This document shows, in pieces, positions 9,455 through 18,459 of a DNA stretch of 64,000 bases. Below the pieces are notes generated by a model. The model was given only the letters and a program-made list of their open reading frames with translations. It had not been told where the DNA came from and ran no database searches. How positions within the stretch are numbered: the first letter of the stretch is position 1; each line of letters opens with the position of its first letter. Location: the NCBI GenBank assembly GCA_001403775.1, contig CYUG01000017.1, forward strand, positions 455,766 through 519,765, given 5' to 3'. The DNA comes from Dermabacter indicis. GTDB lineage: Bacteria > Actinomycetota > Actinomycetes > Actinomycetales > Dermabacteraceae. Both the position numbers and the translations under genes were made by a program.

Positions 9455-9636
9455 GGTGCCACCTTAGTGGAGGGCCGGGCCGGTCTATATGTGGCGTGGG
9501 GTCCGACGGTTGCCTGCCCACCATTGCGGCGGGCCTTTATGCCCCTGACCTAGGCGTAGAGTTAACGGCATGCGAGGCTGCAACGGCTGCTCATAAAATG
9601 ATGGGCAACGACGTCACCTCTTCGGGAGTATGAAGC

Positions 9637-10059
9637 ATGAGCAAACCCAGCGTGCTTTTTGTGTGCGTGAAAAATGGCGGCAAGAGCCAAATGGCGGCGG
9701 CGCTTATGCGTCACCATGCGCACGATGCGATCGAGGTGCATTCAGCGGGCACGAAGCCGGGAACGGCGCTCAATGAAGCTTCTCGCGCGAGCGTGGCAAC
9801 CGTCGGAGGAAATTTTGACGGTGAGTTCCCGAAGCTGATCGACCCAAGCATCCTGCGCGCCGCGAACCGCACCATCATCGTGGGAGGTGACGCGCAGGTC
9901 GAACCGATCGAGGGCATGCGCGGCACGATCGAAAAATGGGAGATCGACGAACCATCCCTGCGCGGAATCGAGGGAGAGGAGCGCATGACCCTCATCCGTG
10001 ACGATATTGATCGACGCGTGCGAGCCCTGCTTGCAGAGCTGACCGCAAGCACCGAGTAA
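9637..10059 (+). CDS. arsC: Arsenate reductase / low-molecular-weight phosphatase family (mycothiol type)
   Basis: 140 residues beginning SVLFVCVKNGGKSQMAAALM. The N-terminal Cys in the P-loop-like CVKNGGKS replaces the usual CX5R, as in many actinobacterial ArsC proteins that pass arsenate to mycothiol for reduction with mycoredoxin. It lies 15 bp upstream of the Acr3 exporter, so arsenate reduced here would be pumped out as arsenite. No dedicated ArsR lies directly upstream. Confidence 0.82.
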   Translation: MSKPSVLFVCVKNGGKSQMAAALMRHHAHDAIEVHSAGTKPGTALNEASRASVATVGGNFDGEFPKLIDPSILRAANRTIIVGGDAQVEPIEGMRGTIEKWEIDEPSLRGIEGEERMTLIRDDIDRRVRALLAELTASTE

Positions 10060-10074
10060 CCGAAAGGAACAACC

Positions 10075-11166
10075 GTGCAGGATACTGCCGCACCTCGACT
10101 GTCCATCCTTGACCGCCTTTTGCCGCTGTTCATTCTCGCGGCGATGGCCGTGGGTATCGCACTGAGCGTGTGGGTGCCGCAAACATCGGAGCTTCTCAAT
10201 CGCGTGAAGATCAGCGATATTTCGCTGCCGATCGCTCTTGGCCTCCTCGTCATGATGTACCCGCCGCTCGCGAAGGTGAGGTTTGAGAAGGCGCGCAAGA
10301 TCGTGCGCGAGAGGCGACTCATGATCCTCTCGCTGCTGCTCAACTGGGTGGTGGGCCCCCTCGTGATGTTTGCCCTCGCGTGGGTGTTCCTGCCGAATGA
10401 ACCGGAGCTTCGTACGGGTCTTGTGATCGTGGGTCTCGCGCGCTGCATCGCCATGGTGCTCGTGTGGAGCGATCTCTCGTGCGCGGACCGTGAAGCAACA
10501 GCTGTTCTCGTGGCGATCAATTCCGTGTTCCAGCTCCTCATGTTTTCGGTGCTTGGCTGGTTTTATTTGCAGGTTCTGCCCGGGTGGTTGGGGCTGGACA
10601 CGACGAGCGCGCAGTTCTCCTTCGCGGCAATCGCGAAAAGCGTGCTCATTTTCCTCGGTATTCCTCTCGCGCTCGGTGTGCTCTCGCGCCTGATCGGCGA
10701 GCACTACAAGGGCCGTGAGTGGTTCGAAAATAACTTCCTGCCGAAAGTTTCGCCGCTTGCGATGATCGGTCTGCTGTACACGATCGTTGTGCTCTTCTGC
10801 CTTCAAGGCCGGCAAATCCTTCAGCATCCGTGGAGTGTGGCGAGCGTTGCCGTTCCTCTCTTCGCGTATTTCGTGCTCATGTTTGGTCTCTCGCTCTTTG
10901 CAGCACGGGCATCGGGCATGAGCTATGCGCAGAGCGCCTCCACGGCTTTCACCGCAACGGGGAACAACTTTGAGCTCGCGATCGCCGTGACGATCGGAAC
11001 CTTCGGCGCGACTTCCTCCGAGGCTCTCGCGGGCACGATCGGGCCGATGGTGGAGATCCCCGTGCTGGTTGCGCTCGTATACGTCATGCGTGCCGTGGGG
11101 CCCCGCCTGTTCCCTGGGGATCCGACGCTTCCTCGCACCTCCTCGACAACCAACACCTCCGTGTGA
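10075..11166 (+). CDS. acr3: Acr3-type arsenite exporter
   Basis: 363 residues with about ten hydrophobic helices. The helix LARCIAMVLVWSDLSC carries the conserved Cys of Acr3, and TATGNNFELAIAV is the second family signature. Acr3 exports As(III) using proton motive force. The GTG start at 10075 has GAAAGGAAC upstream. It is translated right after arsC and forms a two-gene arsenic operon with it. Confidence 0.93.
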   Translation: MQDTAAPRLSILDRLLPLFILAAMAVGIALSVWVPQTSELLNRVKISDISLPIALGLLVMMYPPLAKVRFEKARKIVRERRLMILSLLLNWVVGPLVMFALAWVFLPNEPELRTGLVIVGLARCIAMVLVWSDLSCADREATAVLVAINSVFQLLMFSVLGWFYLQVLPGWLGLDTTSAQFSFAAIAKSVLIFLGIPLALGVLSRLIGEHYKGREWFENNFLPKVSPLAMIGLLYTIVVLFCLQGRQILQHPWSVASVAVPLFAYFVLMFGLSLFAARASGMSYAQSASTAFTATGNNFELAIAVTIGTFGATSSEALAGTIGPMVEIPVLVALVYVMRAVGPRLFPGDPTLPRTSSTTNTSV

Positions 11167-11231
11167 GGTTTGCGCGGCCACCGCTTACCTACGGCCTGGC
11201 TGAGGTGCGGCCCGGTGGGGCAGTTCCGTGA

Positions 11232-11537
11232 GTGGGGTTTGGTGGTGCGGTTCCGACGCTTGCCTCCGTCGGATTGGAACTGTGCGAAAAAGTCATCGAG
11301 GCAGGCAAGGGTGTGATCGCGGCGCGTGAGCTGCACCCCGAGCGTTCTCTCGCCGAGCACTACAACCCGCTTGCGATGAGTCCCGCGCTTCTCAAGGCGC
11401 ACGCTGCGCTCGATCGCGTCGTCGACAAAGCGTTCGGCGCGAAGAAGGCGCTAACCTCGAACGAGGAGCGCCTCACCCTGCTCTTTGAGCGCTACGCCGA
11501 GATGATCGCCGCTGAAAACGAAGGCTCGCGGCGGTAG
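11232..11537 (+). pseudogene. Remnant of a DNA methyltransferase / MmeI-like C-terminus
   Basis: About 100 codons. The stretch SLAEHYNPLAMSPALLKAHAALDRVVDKAFG, followed by ERLTLLFERYAEMI, resembles the extreme C-terminus of large type IIG/MmeI-like adenine methyltransferases. These are around 900 residues, and nothing of the catalytic NPPY domain is present upstream, where acr3 ends. The first ~20 codons do not look like the family and contain a copy of the TCCGACGCTT motif. It looks like the scar of a lost restriction-modification gene. No Shine-Dalgarno is evident. Confidence 0.6.
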
Positions 11538-11620
11538 TGCTTTTGCGGGCGTCAAAGCGCGACTTTGGCGGTCGCGGCGGCTTCTGCCGATCGACCCTGC
11601 ATGGCTAACATCGACTAAAT

Positions 11621-11633
11621 GCGATATTATCGC
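11621..11633. promoter_or_regulatory. Palindromic operator overlapping the -10 box of the ArsR-type gene
   Basis: GCGATATTATCGC is a perfect palindrome around a central T. It contains TATTAT (11625-11630), which is a good -10 box ending 6 bases before the ATG at 11637. A repressor dimer bound here would block the promoter, as expected for autoregulated ArsR/SmtB proteins. Confidence 0.6.
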
Positions 11634-11636
11634 TCT

Positions 11637-11993
11637 ATGGCGATGTATATGGGTGAAGACACCTCCCTCGAAGAACGTGAGAACTGGGTGACTCTCTTTA
11701 AGAGCCTCGCCGATGGTCATCGGCTTCAGATCATCCAGCATTTGCTGTTAGGCGAACACCGCGTGACGGACCTCGTCGAGCACGTGGGTCTTGCCCAATC
11801 GACAGTGTCAACGCACGTGGCCTCGCTACGAAAAAGTGGGCTCCTCGCAAGCCACACGCATGGCCGCGCGACGTACTACACCTTGCCGCATCCCGAGGAA
11901 ACGAAGACGCTTCTCGCGGCGGCAACGGCCCTCTTCGACGGCACCGAAAAACTGAGGGAAACCTCGCAGCGGGAGGGCACGAGCCATGACTAA
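11637..11993 (+). CDS. ArsR/SmtB-family metal-responsive repressor
   Basis: About 118 residues from ATG 11637. A winged helix is seen in LFKSLADGHRLQIIQHLLL, then the recognition helix QSTVSTHVASLRKSGLL and the wing HTHGRATYYTL. The start at 11637 fits a leaderless mRNA; the ATG at 11619 would lie inside the operator. The gene overlaps the CDF exporter by 8 bp, so the likely inducer is Zn(II) or Cd(II) rather than arsenite. The metal ligands cannot be assigned with certainty. Confidence 0.85.
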   Translation: MAMYMGEDTSLEERENWVTLFKSLADGHRLQIIQHLLLGEHRVTDLVEHVGLAQSTVSTHVASLRKSGLLASHTHGRATYYTLPHPEETKTLLAAATALFDGTEKLRETSQREGTSHD

Positions 11994-12933
11994 ACCATCC
12001 GTGTCGCACAGGCGCAAGTACTCTCACGAGGCACACGACCACAGCATCTCTGCCGACGCCGACCGCACGACTCTGTGGGTGGCCCTGATTGTGTTGAGCG
12101 TCTTTATGGTCGCCGAAGTCATCGTCAGCCTCCTGACTGGCTCCCTCGCACTGCTGTCGGATGCCGGGCACATGCTGTCCGACGTCGGAGCGATCGGGCT
12201 AGCGCTATGGACCATTCGCCTCGTCGCTCGGCCTGCGCAAGGGGCGTGGACCTGGGGCCTCAAACGCGTGGAAACCATCTCCGCCGCGGTCAACGGCATT
12301 ACGCTCCTGATCGTGGCTGGAGTCATCGCTGTGGAGGCAGTCCGGCGTCTGTTCGAACCACCCGAGGTCGACGGTGGCCCCGTGCTCATCGTTGCCCTGG
12401 TCGGGGTGGTCGTGAATATCGTCGTCGCGTGGTTGGTTGCTCGCGCCAATCGCTCGAGCCTCAATATCGAAGGCGCCTACCAACACATTCTCACCGACCT
12501 CTACGGCTTCCTCGGAACCATTGTTGCCGCGCTCATCATCATGGTGACCGGGTGGACTCTTGCCGATGTCATTGCGTCCCTTCTGGTGTGTGCCCTCATG
12601 GTGCACGCAGCGTGGAATCTCTTGCGCGCCGCCGGCCGAGTTCTGCTCGAAGCAGCCCCGGAAGGAATTGACCTCGAGGAAGTCACCACCCACTTTCTTG
12701 AACTTCCCCACGTGCAGCGCGTGCATGACCTGCATGTGTGGAGCGTCGCGAGCGACCTGCCGGCACTATCAGCCCACATTGTTGTCGACGACGAGTGCTT
12801 TACCGACGGACATATTCCCGAATTACTCGGCCAAGTGCAGCACTGCGTCGCGGGACATTTCGACGTTGAACACTCCACTTTCCAGTTCGAGCCGCCTCAT
12901 CACGGGTCAAAAGAACCCTCCGTTCACCCTTGA
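11986..12933 (+). CDS. Cation diffusion facilitator (CzcD/ZntA-like zinc exporter)
   Basis: 315 residues, six membrane helices. Helix 2 has LLSDAGHMLSDV and helix 5 has HILTDLYGFLG, the paired His/Asp metal site typical of Zn-transporting CDF proteins. A cytosolic C-terminal domain (VQRVHDLHVWSVASDLPALSAHI) matches the family dimerisation domain. The His-rich N-terminus (HRRKYSHEAHDHS) could bind metal. It is coupled to the ArsR-type repressor by overlap. Confidence 0.92.
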   Translation: MTKPSVSHRRKYSHEAHDHSISADADRTTLWVALIVLSVFMVAEVIVSLLTGSLALLSDAGHMLSDVGAIGLALWTIRLVARPAQGAWTWGLKRVETISAAVNGITLLIVAGVIAVEAVRRLFEPPEVDGGPVLIVALVGVVVNIVVAWLVARANRSSLNIEGAYQHILTDLYGFLGTIVAALIIMVTGWTLADVIASLLVCALMVHAAWNLLRAAGRVLLEAAPEGIDLEEVTTHFLELPHVQRVHDLHVWSVASDLPALSAHIVVDDECFTDGHIPELLGQVQHCVAGHFDVEHSTFQFEPPHHGSKEPSVHP

Positions 12934-13041
12934 GCCGGCAAGGAGCACTGATCCCGCACGCTCCCGAGCAACGGAAGGGGTGCCTGCAAGCAAAGTTCCT
13001 CCTTGGCGAACGAGATGAGCGTGAACTTGAGTGCTTGGGCT

Positions 13042-13743
13042 CTATAGATAATCGCGAAAGCCCGCCAGTTCCTGGCCGACGCGAGAGATGTATTTTGGCA
13101 GTGTCATGCCTGTCATTGACGAGTAGTGAGTGATCCGAGCGACCTGAGCGCCATCTCCGCAACACTTCCGAAGCGCGCCAAGGGATGCGGGAGCATGAAG
13201 CGCTTTGAAGACCACTGCACCGAGCCCAATGATGAGTGGGTCGTGGCTGCCGAGGGTTTGGAGCTCCTCGCAAAGGCCCTCCAACTGCTCCCTCACGAAG
13301 CTGGGTTCCCGTAAAAGCTTGTTGATGGGCATCGACTTGCTGCTTCGGAACGGCGCGAGCGTACCGTTTCGCATTTTCACGAGATCGGTAATGTACGCGC
13401 CCTCGAGCCCATTGCCTTTGCATGCCTCACGTAGACGCCTATCGCTTGTGCGACCACACTCTTCATGAAAGCTCGCGAAGCTCAAATTGTCAGTGACGTC
13501 GGTGATGTCGGCGGCCCGCTCGGCAAAGTTGAGGGCAACGAGGACGAGGTCAGTCCGTAGCGAGGGAAGGTCGCTATCCAAGTGGTGTTGGCTCCGCACG
13601 CCTACGAAAGTTCGAACGACGGAATCGAGTTTTAGCTGCGGAGCCCGGATGGGGTCGGGGTGCCAAGTCGATTCATTCCACACGGCCCAACTCCCGCAGA
13701 GCCCGTAGCGCGTGCGCATTAAGTCGAAGATTCGGTAATCCAC
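13042..13743 (-). CDS. Hypothetical protein, possibly uracil-DNA-glycosylase-like fold
   Basis: 233 residues with no clear family match by eye. DLVLVALNFAERA, then GAYITDLVK and DPLIIGLGAVVFKAL are spaced like motifs of UDG-superfamily proteins, but the usual catalytic block is not convincing. It converges with the CDF gene and diverges from the Mrr gene. G+C looks lower than the neighbours, which with the restriction context suggests acquired DNA. The function is unknown. Confidence 0.6.
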   Translation of the reverse strand: MDYRIFDLMRTRYGLCGSWAVWNESTWHPDPIRAPQLKLDSVVRTFVGVRSQHHLDSDLPSLRTDLVLVALNFAERAADITDVTDNLSFASFHEECGRTSDRRLREACKGNGLEGAYITDLVKMRNGTLAPFRSSKSMPINKLLREPSFVREQLEGLCEELQTLGSHDPLIIGLGAVVFKALHAPASLGALRKCCGDGAQVARITHYSSMTGMTLPKYISRVGQELAGFRDYL

Positions 13744-13833
13744 TGACGAATCCCTCGAGATTAGTTCTTCAGTTAGTTGGCTCTGAGGGTAGCGTTGGAG
13801 AGGACTGGTTTTGAAATCGTTAGGACGTCCACC

Positions 13834-14775
13834 ATGGCTACCGACAATACCCCCACAATCGATGAGTTTCGGCCGGTGGTGTTAGCCGTTCTTGCTGACG
13901 GCAAAGTTCGTGGTTTTCGAGAACTATGTGAACTTGTCGCTGACGCCGCTGGACTTACAGCTGAAACACGAGGTGAGCGGCTTGATTCCGGTCAGATGCG
14001 CTATCGACACCGAATCGGGTGGGCATGCTCAACCATGACTAAAGCCCGATTGCTTGATCGCCCGAAGCAGGCGATGTATCAAATTACGCCCGACGGTCTG
14101 ACGGTTGCGCGTCGCAATCTTCCTATTTATACCGGCAAGGATCTCGCGGAATGGGAGGCGTGGCGCGAGTATCAAAGCGAGGTCGCGGCGCGCCGATCGG
14201 CCGATGACACCCCTGCCGGTGCGGTTCCGGAGATCGAACAAGATGCCGATCCGGTCGAGGCCATCGCTACGCGCACACGTGACTTCAACGCTCAGGTTGA
14301 AACCGACCTCCGGAAGCGCCTCCAGGAAAACTCGCCAGAGTTCTTCGAGAAAGCCGTCATCGACTTGTTATGGGCAATGGGCTACGGCGGCGATTATGGC
14401 GAGAAGCAGCATGTTGGGCGCTCGGGCGATGGCGGGATTGATGGCATCATCCACCAGGATGCCCTCGGCCTCACGAACGTGTATATCCAGGCGAAACGCT
14501 ATGCCGACACCAACAGGGTGGGAGAACCCGAGATCCGTAACTTCATCGGCTCTCTCGATGCGCAGGGCGCAAACCTCGGCGTATTCATCACAACGTCTAC
14601 ATTCTTGGCCAGGGCGGAACAAACCGCCGCTGGCTACCGTCACGGGCGCATCGTGCTGATCGATGGCATCCGGCTCACGAAACTGATGCTCGCCTACGGC
14701 GTTGGTGTGGAAAAGGCGCAAGAGTTCACGCTCTACTCCGTTGACGAAGACTACTTCGAAGAGGATCTTCTCTAA
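13834..14775 (+). CDS. mrr: Mrr-type restriction endonuclease
   Basis: About 313 residues from ATG 13834. The N-terminal Mrr_N-like winged helix covers roughly residues 1-90. The C-terminal Mrr catalytic domain shows GRSGDGGIDGII and VYIQAKRY, which give the D...QxK active site of Mrr nucleases in the PD-(D/E)xK fold. Mrr enzymes cut DNA carrying foreign methylation. There is no partner methyltransferase nearby, as expected for a type IV system. Confidence 0.9.
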   Translation: MATDNTPTIDEFRPVVLAVLADGKVRGFRELCELVADAAGLTAETRGERLDSGQMRYRHRIGWACSTMTKARLLDRPKQAMYQITPDGLTVARRNLPIYTGKDLAEWEAWREYQSEVAARRSADDTPAGAVPEIEQDADPVEAIATRTRDFNAQVETDLRKRLQENSPEFFEKAVIDLLWAMGYGGDYGEKQHVGRSGDGGIDGIIHQDALGLTNVYIQAKRYADTNRVGEPEIRNFIGSLDAQGANLGVFITTSTFLARAEQTAAGYRHGRIVLIDGIRLTKLMLAYGVGVEKAQEFTLYSVDEDYFEEDLL

Positions 14776-14910
14776 GCCCGTATGTGTGCGGGGAGACGAA
14801 CCAGCGCATGCGCTCTCGCGACGTTCAGGTTCGTTATTTTCCCGTGATGTTAACTGGTTCACGATTGCAGTCCGTGAGCAGCTTGTTAGTCCAAGAGTCG
14901 GGAAAGCACC

Positions 14911-15249
14911 ATGCGGTACAACATTCAGGTTGAGGCAGCCAGGAACACGATTACACAGACGCGCGACACAATCGCTGACATCAAGACCGCCAACACGACC
15001 CTCAAAGATGACGCTTCGGGCCTTGGGGGAAGCCTTGCGCACAGCCCTGAGACGTCGGGGGCGCTCACGGGGGATGTGAGACAGGCCTTCCACCTGGCCG
15101 GTGAGGCACTCGTGACGATGATCGACAGCAACATTTCCTTTACCGAAGACGCCGTAAACCACTACGGCAAGGGAGACCAAACCATGCGCACGAACGCCCA
15201 ATCGGGATCGCACCAAGCGACCTCACCCAAGATGCCTGGGATTCGGTAG
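14911..15249 (+). CDS. Small helical ESX/WXG-like protein
   Basis: 112 residues, almost all helical and without cysteine. The first 85 residues (VEAARNTITQTRDTIADIKT through AGEALVTMIDSNISFTEDAV) have the heptad pattern of WXG100/DUF6507-like secreted proteins, but a clear WXG turn is missing. It heads a five-gene set to 18309. Its likely role is as partner or targeting factor for the larger protein that follows by 23 bp. Confidence 0.55.
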   Translation: MRYNIQVEAARNTITQTRDTIADIKTANTTLKDDASGLGGSLAHSPETSGALTGDVRQAFHLAGEALVTMIDSNISFTEDAVNHYGKGDQTMRTNAQSGSHQATSPKMPGIR

Positions 15250-15272
15250 GAACGCTCGAAGGAGGGGCTGAC

Positions 15273-16520
15273 ATGGTGGTTTTCAACGTTCCCGGGGTCG
15301 ACAACGCTTCGACGGTGAGCACCGGTGCGCAAGATATTCGAGCCGCGGGCCAGGATGTCGACCAGAAAATGAAAGAGACCTCAAACGCTTGGCAGCCCAT
15401 TCGCGGCCAGTACGACGCGCCAGAGGAAGACCACGTCCACCGAGCGATGATGACGCCCGAAGAGATGGTGGCTGAGCTCAAATCCGCAGCCGACAACGTT
15501 GCCGACGGATTAGACACCTACGCGACCGAACTCGAAGCACTGAAAAAACGACGAGATGACCTTCTCGCGGAGATCAAGGAATTCCAGCGAGAAAAAGCCG
15601 CGGCTGACCCCAACGACGAGGCAGCCCAGACGAGGCTCGATCTCTGGGAGGACGAGCTTCATCGAAAGTGCAGCCAGCTCAAACTCGACATTCAAAGCGC
15701 CGACTCTCGCTGCGCGAACGCGATTAAGGGCGCTGCCGAGGGGGCCGGTTCGAGCATCGGGCAGACCCTCGTCAAGGCCGTGACTCGCGGCAACAACGTT
15801 GAGGGAGCCCTCGGAGGGCTCATCCAGGTCAGCCGCCTCGGTCTCGACGGCGTCAAATACAGCAGCATGGCCTACTTCTTCCAGAACGGCCGAGTTCAAC
15901 TCCGCCAGGGATGGGCACCCAAGCTTTTGCAAAACATTGCCGGGCGAGGCAAGTTCGGCGCGGGGCTCGTCAAGGGCCTCACGAAGTGGGATGCGAACGC
16001 CGTGAGCAACCCCGGGCAGTTCCTCGCGAAGGCCTCGCCCATGAACCCCATGGCGCGGCCCAAAGGCTTTGTTGAGACCCTGCAGACGGTCGCCGCGAGG
16101 AGCATGCTCAAACTCGAGGGGAAAACATCGCGCATCCCCAACGCGGGCCACGGAGGCGCCAACGGTCTGTGGAACAAAGTTGGCAAAATCTCCAAGATTG
16201 CCTCGCGCGCCGGAACGGCTCTTTCGTTCGGAACTGCCGCCGTGGATTCTTGGCAACAGGACTCCAAGACTCACCCACACATGGGAGCCGCAGAGAAAAG
16301 CGCACGCGCCGCGGTCACCGGTGCGGGCTCCGCGGCAGGCGGATGGGCAGGCGGTAAGGCTGGCGCGTCGGTCGGTGCAGCCATCGGCTCCCTCGCCGGT
16401 CCGGTCGGTACCGTGGTGGGTGGTGTTGTTGGCGGAATCATCGGCGGTGTTGCCGGATCGAAAGCAGGAGGCTGGCTCGCCGATAAGGTCAAAAACCCCA
16501 TCGGCAGTCTTTTCGATTGA
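15273..16520 (+). CDS. LXG-like secreted protein with glycine-zipper C-terminus
   Basis: 415 residues. The N-terminal third is coiled-coil (ELEALKKRRDDLLAEIKEFQ), like T7SS substrates. The C-terminal ~80 residues form alternating Gly/Ala helices (GGWAGGKAGASVGAAIGSLA and GGVVGGIIGGVAGSKAGG), a glycine-zipper pattern known in pore-forming or membrane-spanning proteins. No enzymatic toxin domain is visible. AGGAGG precedes the ATG. It could be a membrane-acting effector, but this is inference. Confidence 0.55.
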   Translation: MVVFNVPGVDNASTVSTGAQDIRAAGQDVDQKMKETSNAWQPIRGQYDAPEEDHVHRAMMTPEEMVAELKSAADNVADGLDTYATELEALKKRRDDLLAEIKEFQREKAAADPNDEAAQTRLDLWEDELHRKCSQLKLDIQSADSRCANAIKGAAEGAGSSIGQTLVKAVTRGNNVEGALGGLIQVSRLGLDGVKYSSMAYFFQNGRVQLRQGWAPKLLQNIAGRGKFGAGLVKGLTKWDANAVSNPGQFLAKASPMNPMARPKGFVETLQTVAARSMLKLEGKTSRIPNAGHGGANGLWNKVGKISKIASRAGTALSFGTAAVDSWQQDSKTHPHMGAAEKSARAAVTGAGSAAGGWAGGKAGASVGAAIGSLAGPVGTVVGGVVGGIIGGVAGSKAGGWLADKVKNPIGSLFD

Positions 16521-16592
16521 CGCCGAGAATTGGCTGGCGTTCGCAAACGCTGATAAATCTTGTGGATGGAAACGCGCACGTGAGGAGACGTC

Positions 16593-17108
16593 ATGCCTGA
16601 TCCCGAAAGGGCAGCCCCAGCACCGGTCACGACATACACGCACCCGCAGCTCGTTGTTGACGTGTGCGCACCGCGCGGCTGGGAAGAGGACACGTCCGGG
16701 GCCGACAAAGGCCTCTTCATCTACCTGTCGAGCGACACGTGGAACGAGAAGTTCCGCCCGAACATCGTGCTCGTCCAACGAGACGCGGAAACCGGTACCG
16801 AATCCCTCGAGGAGTTAGCGGCGAGCCAAGACACGGTCGAAGACGCGTATAGTCACGCGCTCGATGAGTATCGGCTCGTGCATCTTGATGCGGACACCGT
16901 CGGCCTTCAAGGCCTGCCGGGGCTCTTGCGAATCGCGTCGTATAAAAATCCTGACGGCATCCCGCTCATGATGTTCCAGTGGATCGCCGTGCACAACGGA
17001 GCCCACGTTGACCTGACGATTACCTACCCCACGGAGATGCTCGGTGCGAACGCGCAGCTCATCCTCAACATGGGGCACGGGCTTTTGTGGAAGGAGGCGA
17101 CATCATGA
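16593..17108 (+). CDS. LpqN/LpqT-like protein
   Basis: 171 residues without a signal peptide. The pattern LVVDVCAPRGWEEDTSG ... FRPNIVLVQRDAETGTESLEELAASQ ... QWIAVHNGAHVDLTITYP resembles the LpqN/PsbP-like fold found beside actinobacterial type VII secretion genes. The stop overlaps the next start (ATGA), so the two are translationally coupled. Confidence 0.6.
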   Translation: MPDPERAAPAPVTTYTHPQLVVDVCAPRGWEEDTSGADKGLFIYLSSDTWNEKFRPNIVLVQRDAETGTESLEELAASQDTVEDAYSHALDEYRLVHLDADTVGLQGLPGLLRIASYKNPDGIPLMMFQWIAVHNGAHVDLTITYPTEMLGANAQLILNMGHGLLWKEATS

Positions 17109-17884
17109 CCACGAACGGGAACCCGAGCGCCCCGAACGCCCTCGTGGAGCTTTCATTCGAAAGCTTCATGGGACTGCTCGAGCACGGAGTGCCTCGCTCG
17201 GGGCTGCGGGTTGTGGACGTGAACGATGTCGTTGTCGCGAGCGATGATCACGTCACGAGCGGAACCGAGAGCATCTGGAATACGCTGCGCGAACCCCGCT
17301 ATGTCCTCACCATGACGTCGATGATCGGCGACGGGCTCGAAGACAACCGCTTCCTCTGGCTAGGACCGGAGGGATGCGTGAGCGCGCAAACCAACGTCAC
17401 CCCCGACACCGACACTCCGCCGACGTTTGTCATACAATCCCATCCCCTTTCGAGCCGGTACACCGTGTTTCTCGATCTGGCAGACCTCGTGCCCATTGCG
17501 GGGAAAGACTTTTCATCGGGCGAAGCCGTGCAGATTGAGGCCGACACGTGGGAAGGCTTGGTCGTTGAACCTGGCGAGGAGCACAAGCAGCGACGTGCCC
17601 AACAGGATGCCGCCGAATCCTTGCGGAAACTCTCGCCAGCCATGGCCCACGACGTGACCGAGGGGATGTATGAGCAGACCGTCGTCGCGTCGGGCGTGCA
17701 CGACGAGGGGCATCCGCCCGTCACGACCGCGTGGCTCTCAACCCCTCACGGCTACCTGTCGTTTTATTCGCAGCCGCGAAAGATTTTCGGCAACGCCCAC
17801 TACCTCGAACCGACCGAGGCCTGGGTGCTGTTCATGATGGCCTCCCATCAGCTTCCCACCGAACAGCAGATCTCCACGTGGTGA
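17105..17884 (+). CDS. Hypothetical protein, possibly EspG-like
   Basis: About 259 residues from ATG 17105, with GGAGG upstream inside the previous gene. It is a soluble alpha/beta protein with no membrane segment or known catalytic motif. Size, position next to an LpqN-like gene and lack of signal peptide would fit an EspG-like chaperone of type VII substrates, but the sequence match by eye is weak. Confidence 0.5.
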   Translation: MTTNGNPSAPNALVELSFESFMGLLEHGVPRSGLRVVDVNDVVVASDDHVTSGTESIWNTLREPRYVLTMTSMIGDGLEDNRFLWLGPEGCVSAQTNVTPDTDTPPTFVIQSHPLSSRYTVFLDLADLVPIAGKDFSSGEAVQIEADTWEGLVVEPGEEHKQRRAQQDAAESLRKLSPAMAHDVTEGMYEQTVVASGVHDEGHPPVTTAWLSTPHGYLSFYSQPRKIFGNAHYLEPTEAWVLFMMASHQLPTEQQISTW

Positions 17885-17928
17885 CTCATGCGGCGTTCAG
17901 CGCGAGCGTGTGAGAGGAGCGTGGTCTC

Positions 17929-18309
17929 GTGAACATTCTCCTGTGGAGTGCCATCTTCGTTGTCACGACGGCTGTTTTCACGTTCTACATGTTCCACGTG
18001 CGTTACCAAGAGAACGCCGAGTGGTACGACGACTACCGCGAGGTCCCGAACCTGTGGATCCTGCCCTATTGCACGCCCGTGTTCAGCGTGGGGGCGCTCC
18101 TGATTCTTCACGAAGAACTGGGGTATCCGGGAGGCGCATTTGTGGCCGAGCCACTGCGAATTCTTGGGATCATTAGCGTGTTCATGATCCCCATCGGGAT
18201 CCTCGGCGCAGTCGGCGTGCCACTTCCGTGGCCCTTTGCTCCGCGCTGGGTTGTCGAGCGCCGCAAGAGCGACCGCGCGAAAAGAAAGCTCAAGCAGAGC
18301 GAGCGTTGA
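17929..18309 (+). CDS. Small membrane protein of the ESX-like cassette
   Basis: 126 residues starting at GTG with GAGGAG upstream. Three hydrophobic segments are visible (ILLWSAIFVVTTAVFTFYMF, WILPYCTPVFSVGALLIL and LGIISVFMIPIGILGAVGV) and a basic C-terminus. It could be an immunity or anchoring protein for the glycine-zipper protein. The function is unknown. Confidence 0.55.
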   Translation: MNILLWSAIFVVTTAVFTFYMFHVRYQENAEWYDDYREVPNLWILPYCTPVFSVGALLILHEELGYPGGAFVAEPLRILGIISVFMIPIGILGAVGVPLPWPFAPRWVVERRKSDRAKRKLKQSER

Positions 18310-18459
18310 GCTACTTCTGGCGGTGCTAGCAGCGGCTTTTCCTCCTTATGACACAACGAGGCCGCAATCGAGGTCCGCGCGTTCGTGATGTCGAAGCGCA
18401 CGATTTGTTGTGTGGGTTTAGCGGGAATGGCACGAGAGCTCAACCCCAGGTACTGTTAA

